NCBI GenBank assembly: GCA_037903475.1
Contig: JBAJFG010000187.1
Location: 806,001 to 870,000, forward strand
Direction of reading: 5' to 3'
DNA length: 64,000 nt
Source of the DNA: Ancylostoma caninum
Taxonomy: Eukaryota; Nematoda; Chromadorea; Rhabditida; Ancylostomatidae
Shown here piece after piece: positions 11,501 through 23,500 of the stretch (positions are counted from its first letter, which is position 1; each line of letters opens with the position of its first letter). Below the pieces are notes generated by a model. The model was not told the DNA's origin. It searched no databases and saw nothing but the letters and a program-made list of their open reading frames with translations. Made by a program: the position numbers and the translations under genes.

Positions 11501-14500
11501 TAGAGCTGGTCATTCTCTATGAATGCATAGGAAAGCATTTGCTGATTTCGAGTCAGAGGACTTCAGCACGAGGTCTAGGTCACCCTACTTTTCCACGTTC
11601 TGACGGGCCCTGCAGGCGAATCCTAGCATGTGCAATCGATTGATTGCGCTACCCACACTCTATTTTTTAAACATTTCCACCTCTTGACTCCACATTTGGT
11701 TCTGAAGTGATTCCGTCCCGTGCAAAAATTTATGAAAGGCGCCGGGGATCGAACCTGTGAGTGCGCTGGAGCGGATTCCTCTCATACGCTGCCAACCAGT
11801 CCTGCTTTAACTCGATGTGACGTGATCATTCTTGGGCGGAACGTCATTTGTCATGCCATAAAACAATCATGAATTCACATTCAATGGTCAAGCCACCCCT
11901 CTACGTACCCCACCCACACCTCTCCTATACGACCCCCTCCCCCTTCCCAGCCCCCTCCCATACGACCCCCTCATGGGAAATTCCCATCGGACGCTTGACC
12001 CTGACTATGATATCGTTACCTACCGGTGGGGACCAGTTCTCGCATTGCTACGACCACTTTAGTATAGTGGAAATACGACTAGTACTTCGGCTTTTTTTGA
12101 CAAAATAGTCAGGGGATGCTTCGATAAGGCTGTGAGGAGACCTTGTCAAAAACGAAGAACGTCTAGGTTAGTCTCACGTGGTGCACTCTTCCTGTAGGTG
12201 CACTCTTGCCGCGATGACCTGGGTTCTTTCTATTGTATATATGACCTTGGCTTTTGTGGTGAACAGGCTAGGATATAAAGGAATCTCACCCAGAAGCTCC
12301 GATGCCCTTCTATCTCTCTTTTTTTGCACCTGCATATATAAAGGCCGGGTCTTGATGAAGTTCTGCAACCGAGCGTAACCGGGTCACGTCATCGTTTTGC
12401 AAAAATATGACACCAGGTATGCAGTTGGAGGAAGTTTTCTGCTCACCTATGCCATGTGACACTTGATAATCTTTGTGGGTTATGACCTGTTTGTTACTGC
12501 TATAAGCGGTTTTCGTATAAGCCGCGTCTTAAGGTTTCTATAATCTGTTCTGTGCATTGTGCGCACCGTCAGTGCAAAGATTTATAGTGATTGGGGAATG
12601 ATTTCGACTATAAAAGTTAGATTTTTGGGTCTCCTTGTTCCTGGTGTTTTTCTGGACTCGACTTGGTCTTTGGGGTTCTTCATAGCTCATAGAATTCTTT
12701 GAAAGTCACTCTGGAAAGTGTTAATTTTTTGTCTTCTCTCACTGAGGTGTGAATATTCTTTCATATGGTGTTATATTGAAAGGTTAACTGGTGGATAATA
12801 TATCCACGAATGCTAAAATCTCAAAGTCAATATGTCTTACTTAACGGGGGAATAGCTCATTTGAATTTCCTCGGTCCTAGCTGAGGAGAATACGATGAAG
12901 TTTTCCCTTTTTTTACTTTAGTTCTGGAGAAAATTCTCCTTGAAAAGATGATTTTTGTTGTTGGAATTTGAAGACTCGTGGACTACAATTTTCTTACAGA
13001 TGAATTTGTCCGGTGAGAATTTCCCACATTCCATTGTCTCTTGATTTTTCTCTTCTTTCTTATGACGACAGTCGTTTTGTGTTAAGTCTTTCTGTTACGC
13101 ATCTAAAGATGAAAAGAAGCAAGAACACTGCTGTTCTGGCATTTTGTCATGACTTCCCTCGTCCACACCGTCGCCTTTTGGTCGTAATAAAAACAACAGT
13201 TGCAATAATTGAAAATAATTTTCGTTATAAATTTCTGGATCCATACTTAACATTTGCGGAGAAAGTTCTTTTTTCGGGATATCTGAGTGTGTAAGTAGTT
13301 CCTCTGAGTAGTGAGGCAAAAGAATGAGTGAGAATTCCAATGGCTATGGAGGTGTGTTATTCGAAATCTACTTGGGTGAATGAAAGCTATTGAGGAGGTC
13401 AGTCCATAGGAAAGTACGACTTGTCCTGGCTCTTCAACTTGCTCCATTGCCTTGGTTCGCTGCAAAATGGCGTCTTTGTGTCTGTATTTATTCAACCTTC
13501 TGGAGCTGTCCATGTTTATTTGTTAAAGTAGAATGTAATTCTACTAAAATACCTAGTTGAGATCGTTTAGAGGCCGAAGCGGGACTACTGTTAGGAGGTG
13601 CTGTTTGACCCATGGTTTTGCTGCGTAGGCTCCGGGTTAGTATTCATGAACGCATAACCAGGCTGAACCTGGTTAGCAAACCAATTTTCACGTCCTCCGT
13701 CTCTTAACATTGCATTGTCTATACGAAAGTAACTCTAACCACCTCTGGTTTGTATAGTTGACGTTTTGTGAATCCCAGCCGTGGATTTGCCGTTTTACCC
13801 TGGATCTTCTGAGCACGGATCCATCTCTGAGATCACCCATGATAAGGGTGTACCCGAGTTCACCCTCCACTTGGCATCCACATACATGTTTACCCATACG
13901 TAACGTTGACTATACCCAGTTGCTACCCATGAGTAATTATACCAATGGCTGTGAGATCACTCAACCTTCCAATGCTGCATTTGGGTCCAGTCACTTCACC
14001 ATGTTGGCCTAGACAGCAATCCTTTTATGTCATCTAATTTAAATGGAGTAAAGATAGTCTGCTTGGATCCTGCTGGGCCTGGATGCATCACTGAATTTAC
14101 CCATGGTAAATGCGTTGACGCCATTGTTAACGATAGATAAATTTATGTGATTTTAGCACCTTTACCCTGGGTTATCTCAACGATGCATACAGGCCGTGTG
14201 TGTTCATGCACGTCTCCGCGAAGGTAACGATCTACCCACTCCTCTAGGTGGACGGGTTCTCCAGGCGAAGCGGTTATTCTTCTCCGATGTACTCTTCCTA
14301 GTCAATTGTGACATTTCATATTAGTATGGATAAGCGAGAGGTTTGGAACACTCCAGGAAATGTTTATGTGTCCCGCTAGGAAATTTCTTTATCCTCTCCT
14401 TTCATGCGTCTTGTCAGTTAGTTCTCGTGTTCTTTAGGGAGCTTCTAGGCACTGTGTTTATGGCTACTACGATAGTCCGCTTTGTTTTGCACGGCAATTT

Positions 14501-17500
14501 GCAGATGAGAACATGATGTAGCTGGTTCGGCAACCACTTTTGCTGCGGCTCCACTAATGAACTTTGGGTGTTCGCTCTAATTCTGAACTGTGGATCCTAG
14601 ACGCCTTATCTATGACTCATGTAATCGCGTCTGTGATATCACCTAACGCGGTATCGTTCTAGCAGAAAAGTGAGCTGCTTTTCTGATGACGAAATTGATC
14701 AAGACATACAGCTTACTGGGTGATGAATGCTTTCCTGGAAATGGAAGGGTTAGAAATATGCCACAATAGATTGAGGAATAGGGTCATGTCCCAAAAATGG
14801 TTGATTTTTACTGGTTTAAAAGTGGTGCACGAAGCCTCATGAAGTCCTGTTGATCAGCAGTTTGCTATTGTTTGCGTGTTCACACGTGAGCGAGGCTTGA
14901 CCCAGTTCCATAGTAGAGTTAACACATTAACAATTCGTCTGTTGAACTTTGACGAAAACATCATTCGGTCAACAACGATGGTATCCTTGTTGAGCGGTGC
15001 ATTGGTGGTGTGGTTTTAACCTGGATTTTTTCCTTGAAATGTTGATGTTGACTGTTTGTGGCCCCTATTCCCTAATTTTTGCTATCTTTTCGAAGCATCG
15101 TAGAGTCCTGAGAATGCTGTGTAACATTCTTTTTTGTTCCTAATAGGGAAAATTTCCGTAAAGCTGGAGGGATGGAGAGAAAGTATGAGGAACGTCGCAT
15201 AAAGATAAACGGAATTCGCTACGAATTTCAGTGAAAACCGCCAAATTTAACTCCAAATACGACTGAAATTGGCGCAAGTTCCAAGTTCTTTTTGAAATTG
15301 GTTGAGTGTCATTAATTTGAGCAGGATTTAACATGGAAATTGGCGGAGTTTTAGGAAGTGAACGATGCAGACGCACTCCAGGATTTTCTCGGAATACTGT
15401 TATACCCTGAAAATATCCTGAACATTGAGAGTTTTCAATTTTTTTTTCCGAGCCGATGACGAATTGTTTATGATGTTCAATGCGTGACCGCTGAGCCCGG
15501 CACAACATATTTGTTTTGTACGGCTTATGGTCATAGTTGTACGAAATTCTATTTTGCCAGTCGGGTTTTATAGTGTTTTGATAGCTGTGCAGAACTTGTT
15601 TTGAGCTCTTGCTGGTCTTTGCGAGCTTGGAGGATTTGTAAGTAGCTCTCTTGTATCTCTATCAGAGTTGCACGCATCACTTTTTGTTCTACTCTGGGAT
15701 ATTGTACTTTGGGATATTGTTCAATGGTTCCACTTCCTGGTAGCTTTAAGGAGAAGATCGTGTTATTCTGGCTTTATGGGCTAGTAGGAGGGCTAAGGCT
15801 AGCGCCAGGAGTTACTGCGGGATGTCTTGGGGTTATTTTGCAGGCATTACGTTATAAGAGTTTTTTTGTTGGGGAAAGTGTCCTCTAATTCCTCTAACGT
15901 TGCCATCTTCCTAACAGCTCTGGGATTCTCCATGTAGCAGGACCAAGGAGGGGATGGTAGTAAGTTGGAAAAAAGTGACTTTCCCGGCCCTTCAGGGACC
16001 TGGACTTGGTTTAAATTACCGGAAATATTAATTTTAATCACGAATGTATAATAATAATTATTCAGTAAATAATAATAAAATAAACAACTGAGAGTAAACG
16101 AATGCAATAGTTCTGAATTAATCTTTGAAAAATCCATCTTGCCCCCCCCCCCCCCCTGCCACTATTGTGAAGGGTTGTATGATCGACCAAAATTCGTGAT
16201 CTTCCCCGTTAGAAATTTCTTTGTTGAGGAAAAATGCGCTGATCACAATGATACAGATGATTTTTTACAAAAGTGCAGAAAAACTCATTTTTGAGCCCTT
16301 CTTTTGTGGAGAATCCGGGATGCCTACAGAGACATCTGTCACAAGACTTTGCTGCTCATAATATCGGGTTTCTGACACCACTGGTGGAGTCATTAGCAAA
16401 GTTACTGGTAAAAGTAGTTGATAACTTCAAGATATTCTTGCACATCCTTCTCCCTCGAAAGTTGGTTTATTTATTGTTTGTCTGAAGTGAATCTATCCTG
16501 ATTTTTACTGGTTTACTGCATTTATATACGGCTCCACCTCGTTGGACAACGAGCATTTTTGCCTCTGCCCGTCATACCGCGAAAATTGCTGTGATTTTTG
16601 ATGTTTCTGTTGAAATTTCTGTGGAACTCGTCGACGCAACAAGGTTGGCAACAAAGTTGCGATTCATTCACTCTACTTTGGGACGCTAAGAACGAAAGTA
16701 CTTACATTTTTCTGTCGAGTTTTTCGTTTGCAACTTGTGATGTCATTACTTTGAAGGTCGCTGTCCTTTCCGCCCTTGAGTGGGGCGCTATTCGCGGAAT
16801 ATTTATTGTTTACAAGCGAGTAATGTAAGCGAAGAGCGAGCAAAAAGTTGGTGGGAAAAGAAGCTGAGGAGGAGCGCGAGGGCGCGTATATATAGAGCGA
16901 AAAGGCCGGAGGTTAGCTAAAACGTGCTTCTCCTAATGTTGTGTATTGTATCTGAGATGTTGGAAACAGGATACTGTTCTGGTTCCCTCATGGTTCCTTT
17001 TCAAGAAGTGTTTTTCTCACTCGTCAGACATATACATCTCACCTTTGGACGCATAATATGAAGTGAAATTATTGCAAATTGGTATTTTTGTATGTTTACC
17101 ACGTTGATTGGCGCAAATTTCCAGCGCAAAGAAGACACTCTTTGATTTCCCATGTGGTCTTGTGGGTATTTATAGAGTTTGCATGGGGGAAATGGTACAT
17201 ATTGAAAGGCTGTTTCGAAAAGGAGCCTCCCTATTTTTTCGTGATAAATTCTCTCATTTGAGCGTTGGAATTGATGCGATTACCCTAATAATTTGAAGTC
17301 CGTCATTGTTCACGGATTTCTCTGGCTTCAATGTCGAGGGGCTTTTATTGGGTGTGGCTCAGTTCTTGGGTCTGTTTATATACCATGAATTTAATTGCTA
17401 ATCTTTTTTTTACTTGTCTATAGCTTTCTGGGGAGATGTAGGAATTTTCACTTCAAATAGGCACAAGCACTAGTGTGTCTTTATTAGGCGTGAAGATCTG

Positions 17501-20500
17501 ATGGCTATTTAGCTACTCTTTTATCCCCTTTATGCTGCAATTGCTCTGAAGTCTGATTCTAGGCGCAGTCCAGGCTGTCAGCAATTCTGCGCTTATGGGA
17601 CTTTTGGCTCTGTCCTGGATGAAAATGCTCTCATTTTCTCAGATCACCGAAACTGCTCCGAATTTTCGATTTCCCGGCTAGCTTCTATTCTTCGTCACTA
17701 TTTTCATGGTGTCGTCGCCAATTTTGCAGGATTTGCTCGCACAATCCGCTATGGGGCGACATCAGGCGGCAGTTTCCTGATTTCTCCTTCACTTTATCCT
17801 ATTTACGCTTCACATGTTCCGTTCCAGATCCTGAAAAATGTTTTCTAAGATCTGAAACGAAAAAAAAAAACAAGAAAAATTGTGAAAATGATGCTGAAGA
17901 GAACTATGGGGCTTTCTTTCGAATTGTGAATGTTATGACCATGAGTTCTGAACACCTGGACATTTATGCGTATTTGGGGTAAATCTTAAGCTTTGAAGTT
18001 TTCATCAGAAAGTCAAGTTTATGCGTATTTATCCGTCTTCACGGTTTACGGCCACTTTTGCATTTCTATCTTCCGTTATACTTGTTTTGGGGTTTAAAAT
18101 TTCAATATCTCACATCTCTGCTGTGTGATGCTTCTACCGAAACACTAAAAGGTCTAAACCACCCTTGTTGTTTGATATTTTGCCAATCACAACGAAGGAT
18201 ATTATCCCTTTCTTTTTTGGGAATGAGAGGTTAGGACCTCCTAGGCTGTTGAAGTATAATACTTGAACATATTTTGACCTTCAGTTTCTGTACTTTTTCA
18301 TGTGCCATGTTTCAAGTGTATCAGGAAGTGCAGAGGTACACGAGGACCTCCCATGGTTCCATTTGGGTCTAAAAACTGTTAGAGTTTAGACAACAGAAAC
18401 TTCTCCTCAGAGCGGGGAATGTGACCTTTGCAACCTTATAATTCTTCGCTAAAATGCGTGGCCAGGTGGTTTTCCTGTGATCTACGATCCCTAATTTCCC
18501 CTTCTTTTCTGGGAATGTCATGTTTTGACGTTTTATTTAAGCTATGCTTTTAAATCTATGAGTAGTCCAATGTTGATAGGTCAGGTCAGTACTCACATCA
18601 AATTAAGATATCACCGGTAATTGTTGTGAGTATTGCCACAGACAATTTGAGCGTGGCGATGTTTACTTGATTTTCACCTGGGAGTCGCCTTAAGGACTTT
18701 TTCAGTGTCTGCAAGAGAAGTAAACGTCTGGCCGCTAATTCATTCATAGCGAGAATCGTTCCCTTATGTTGGCCTACGGGATACATTGTTTTGGACAGCC
18801 ATTGGGTGAAGACTACAAAAATAGCACTAAAAAAAGTGCTGCGCATTTAATTCAATTACGTCGTTTCCGTCTGACATCATGGGACTAAAAACCGGATTTT
18901 TCCCAAGACCAGGATCAAACTAAGACGTCATACTTAATAGGTTAAAGGTGCAACCGTTAAGTGCAGGAAAAAGTACATGAAATGTCTTAGTATAAATTGT
19001 AGTGAAGTGTGTGGGGTGACTCATGTTGCTGCTCTGGATCTGTGGTTCGTGAGCTGTTGTTTGATTCTTGATTGGCTAGGATTTTGGACGTTACTTCTGC
19101 AGCATTTTTACTCTCAATAGTTATTGAGATGTGCGAAGCACTTATTCAGTAGTCCTTTGTAGAATTAGACCAATTCTGCTGCGGTAGTTCCGATGCAATT
19201 GCTTGGAACCACTACATTTTCTCTGGTGTTTACTTCCTTATGCTAAAAAAATTTTCCTCCTATATGTCTTAGCGATTTGCTCTAGGACACTTATGTTTTG
19301 GTTTAAGACTGCTGTACTACTTGAATAACATAGAGCAACCGGTCGCCACGGGCGGCGACAAAGGTTTTGATACATATCGATTGTGAGCTGGCGACAGCGG
19401 TTGCGATGCGTCGCCCACGATCGATATGCATCAAAACCAACGTAGCTGCGTTGCAGCGATCGATAGCGCTATACTTCGTGAGTACATAGCAGCATCCTCG
19501 TATTTATATATTTATTTGTTTATTTATTCACTTATTTCCCCATTAATTGATTAATTAATTAATTATTTACTTACTTACTCAGCATACTTTACAATGTAAC
19601 TGTGCGTTTATACTTGAATAAGGTGTAAAAGTATAACATGGAGTTTTTTCGATCTTTTTGATTTATTTTTCTTTATTTTACACTGCTTATACTTCTATGC
19701 TGAGGTTGTTCCGACACTCCTGCAGACTTCTAGAATTTCCTGAGCATTTTTAATCAGATTCTCTTGTCGGTCTTTTTTCTGTCGTTTTTTTTTCTGTGGA
19801 TTTTGACCCTCTCCTGCGTCAGCGGTGGTGCAGAACTAACGCATTGATCATGTTGACCTGAAATTTACTGCAGCACATCGGCGGTGACGTATTTGATCAC
19901 AGTACTCACGTCAGAAACAGGTCTTCTCGTTGTGAATTTGTTGGTCCGGGATCAAATTGTTCTCTCAAGTTCCGCAGACGTCTGATGTTGTGCAGAAAAC
20001 GATTACGTGTGGTAGAAGTGTGTTGACTCGTCTGCTTGATGGTACTGCCGGGTGCTGCTGGTTATCGCAGCAGCGCTCTCGCCATTTGCCATTTTTAATC
20101 TCTACTCTGTGCGCGGCGTTATCTTGCAGATATAAGGGCAGAGAGAAGCCCTGATAAATATTTACCGACTCGGTTAACTGGCTGCCGCAGGCGCTGAGGA
20201 TCCTGATTTTTTTCGGGATCTTTTCTATCTCTACTTCTTTAGATTTGATTTTCTCAGAACAGCGAACACTGAGCATTGTTCAGTTTTGGCCTAAGTTTTC
20301 TTCCATTTTCTGCATGTACTAGTGTTTTTAGAGGCGGAAAAAGTCTTTTGGACAGGTTTACGCGACGTGAAAGAAGCACAATATGTACAGAGATGGAAAC
20401 GTTCAGGTTTCTCCATCTGGTTCCGCGTGCGCGCGGTTGAAAAAGTCCTACTGTGGACAAAAGCTGTGCCTAACCTAACAGTTACGTCCACGAATTCCGG

Positions 20501-23500
20501 AAAAAGTGGGTGGGGAGCTGACCGACCGTGCATAGAATAGGTTTTTAGGGTTGTTTGTTGGAGTAGTTGTTGCAAGAGTTAATGAATTTCCTTCGTATTG
20601 TAGACTGCGTATCTGGAAATGGTGACAGTTATGCTTAGCAGGGTCTCCTGTAGGTTGATTCGCGCAGCAGAGCAATTTTTATTTGTTTTCCATTTATTTT
20701 CTTTTCCTTCAGAATTCTGAGAAGCCAAGTGTCGCCTCTGGTTAGATGACATTGCCTAGGGATTCGTGTGCTGGATGCGTGCGTGCGTCAGACATGCGTA
20801 ACCCTACGGTGTCGAGTAGAGGCCTGTGTGTCTCTAATGCTCGCATATTCGTCTCTGATTACCGTTTCTAAGAAGTTTTCAAGCGTCTGACGCAGCACGC
20901 GTTGAGAATACCGTGAGAACGCTTACCTGAAACCTTTTCGGCAGAGAAGGTTCATTTCCTTCCTTATTTCTCTCCGTTTACCTGCCGTTTGGTGGCCGAA
21001 TCAGGCAAAGAACCTCCCCTTCGTCCTCAGTAACAAATCTATTTGGCACCAACAAAATCACATCGGAAATACCTGTTTCCGAAATGAGAACTGTGGTCAT
21101 ATGCGACAGAGGTGACGTGTGCATTTAATTTGCGGCCCATGCATTTTGTTTAGTGTATCAACCTGGAGCCACAATTTCTTCGAAATTTAATTCTCATTTT
21201 TATTCTAGCTCTATTTTATTTTCTGCTGTTGGGCAGAATTTTAGTTAAGGAACTCGCTAATATGAGCAAAAACTTATGGAAACTTAACTTTTACACATCG
21301 CACATCTACAGCTGAACCGGTTCTGCACGGGAGGTCCACCACTTGGGGCTGCGTGCACAACCGGTTGAGCACGAATCCGTACTTAAAATAGATATCTCAC
21401 CTCAGGATCCTCTTCTAGGTTTTTACATGGTTAGAAGCTTGAGGTAGCGTTGATCACAGTGGTGTGCAGCATTCATTGCAAAATTGCTATAACCCTTTTC
21501 AGCCCTTTTGTTTTGTGAAGGATTTGCATGCGAATCCGAGACACCTGCCACAAAAGCACTTCATCGATCAGATGAGCTTATGTTGCAGATGTCTAACCTT
21601 GAGATGCGAACTCTGCTTGAAATAGAGGGCTTAAAACGGGTTTTTCTGCATCTTTGCAGAGTGTAATGTACACATTTGCGATCTACATTGCCTGGCGATT
21701 CTAATGACATAAAAATCTGAAAAATAGTTATTTTAAGGTGAGATCTTGCCTTTGAACGAAGTTGCTGTCCCTAACAAGTGATTTGCTTGGAATGCACTCT
21801 GTTACCAATGGTTTGTTTCCCCTATAGAAATTTATATTTTTACTTGTTTTGTGGTCTATCCGGGTCCCCGGAGTAGCTGAGTCCCCTGGTTGGGAATTTC
21901 TGCGCCTACCACTGAATAATGAAGCTCCCTTCCAATTGCTAATTGTGGGTAAATGATGATGGTATTGGTTTTGATGGGGTGACGTCATATTTCTTCTGAG
22001 CAAACTCCCCCGAAATGTTGCCCCGCCGCATGTATTCAAGAGGTTTCTTTCAAAGGGAACTTCTTTTTTCGAATGATGCTGTTAACAGTACACTCATACA
22101 GAATGACTATTGTTGTAGTCATTCTGCATGAATGCTCACTGTAACATTCTTACCATCTCTTCTCAACACAAGAGGTTTCCGAAGTTGGTTTTTCTTTAGT
22201 GGTCTTGGATGCACTGACGTTTGGGTGTATGTAGAGTTGGTAGTTTGTATACGTTGGGAATTTGGGAAGGTTGAGGAGTTTCCGGGAAACATTCGTCAGG
22301 ATTTACACAAATTGGCGAAAACCTTGGTGACTTTATACGGAAAATTACTTCCGACATGATCATTGTCCTGGTAGAATTACATCATGACATCAAGGGCAAA
22401 ATAATAAAAATGAACACGGAAGGGTTTCTCCATGTACTGTACATTTCTTTGGTACTTGGTACTTAGTCTCGCAAACAAGAAATTCATGGGCAAACAGGGA
22501 GTTATTTCCGCATTGGTAGTTGAACAGGTTTCTTATGCGGTTACTTTCTGGGAACTCGTGCTTTTGTGGACGTTCTCTGTTGTGAGGAACAGAACGTGGT
22601 GTTGATGTCTTAAGCAGGAGGGAGTTTTCCGCTCCGCAAGTGAAGGGATGTTTTCCTAGTTTGAGCTTGTTATTTCGCTCTAGTAGTGGGAAACAGGAAA
22701 TAATTGTCTAGACTTCGGGAGCAGTTGTCCCGTCTTTATCCGGAGCTTAGGGAAGGATTTCGGTTATTGTTTTCTGACAATGTAGGGCGTGGGGCGTTAT
22801 ACCTGGAGTGGGCGGCGCCGATGAGACCTGCTATTGGCCGATCGGGTGAACTGACCAGTCGTAGAGCATGGCTGCACCCCTTTTCAGCTATTAGGCGCCA
22901 TACCCACCGTATAGGAACAAACTATGCTTTCTGGAGCTTCCTTTGCACCTTTCCTATAGCCTTCTGCAACCCACCCCACTCCTCCCACATGCCCTGCCCT
23001 TTTGTGCCCTCTCAAACAAATCAACCAATGGCAGCACTGCATATCACAGACGCAGAGGAATGCCACGCCCATGTTTCGCTCTCTGTGCCCTCACCTGCAG
23101 CGAACATTACACGGAATGTGAGGAATTGAAATGAAGAACTGGACTGGTCATCTTGTTTTGGTGAGAATCCAATTTCTGTTCATTCTTTGGTCCGCCTTTA
23201 TTTAGAACAAGCGAAATTCGGCGAAAGTTCCTGAACTAATCGATATTTATACTGGTATAGGCTTGGTTGTTTGACGAAGTGGTGTACTGTGAATAGCAAA
23301 GATCTTGATAATGGGTGTAACATCGGTAGTGCAGACCGGCCACGTGAGTATGCGGGTGTTACAATTTGAGGAAAGTCTGCACGTGGTCATTAAAGACATC
23401 GAAAGTGCCTTTCACACTGGTTTTTCATTTGTTATTTTATTGGGGCTTCTATATGGGTGCTATTGATGTGTAAGAGACTGTGTTTCCGTTTGATAGCGTA

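Larger units (their letters stand above)
10475..12003. mobile_element. Non-autonomous hAT-like DNA transposon with 8-bp target duplication
   Basis: The element starts CAGGGTCAAGC and ends GCTTGACCCTG, an 11-bp perfect terminal inverted repeat continuing imperfectly inward (GATGGGAA on both arms). It is flanked by ACTATGAT at 10467-10474 and 12004-12011, a perfect 8-bp direct repeat. Eight-base duplications and CAGGG ends are the hallmark of hAT elements. There is no transposase frame. Much of the interior is itself a large imperfect inverted repeat (about 10640-11100 versus 11440-11840) centred on GATGGGAAATCGATGGGAAA-type repeats. Subterminal CGACCCCC motifs occur at both ends. Confidence 0.8.
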
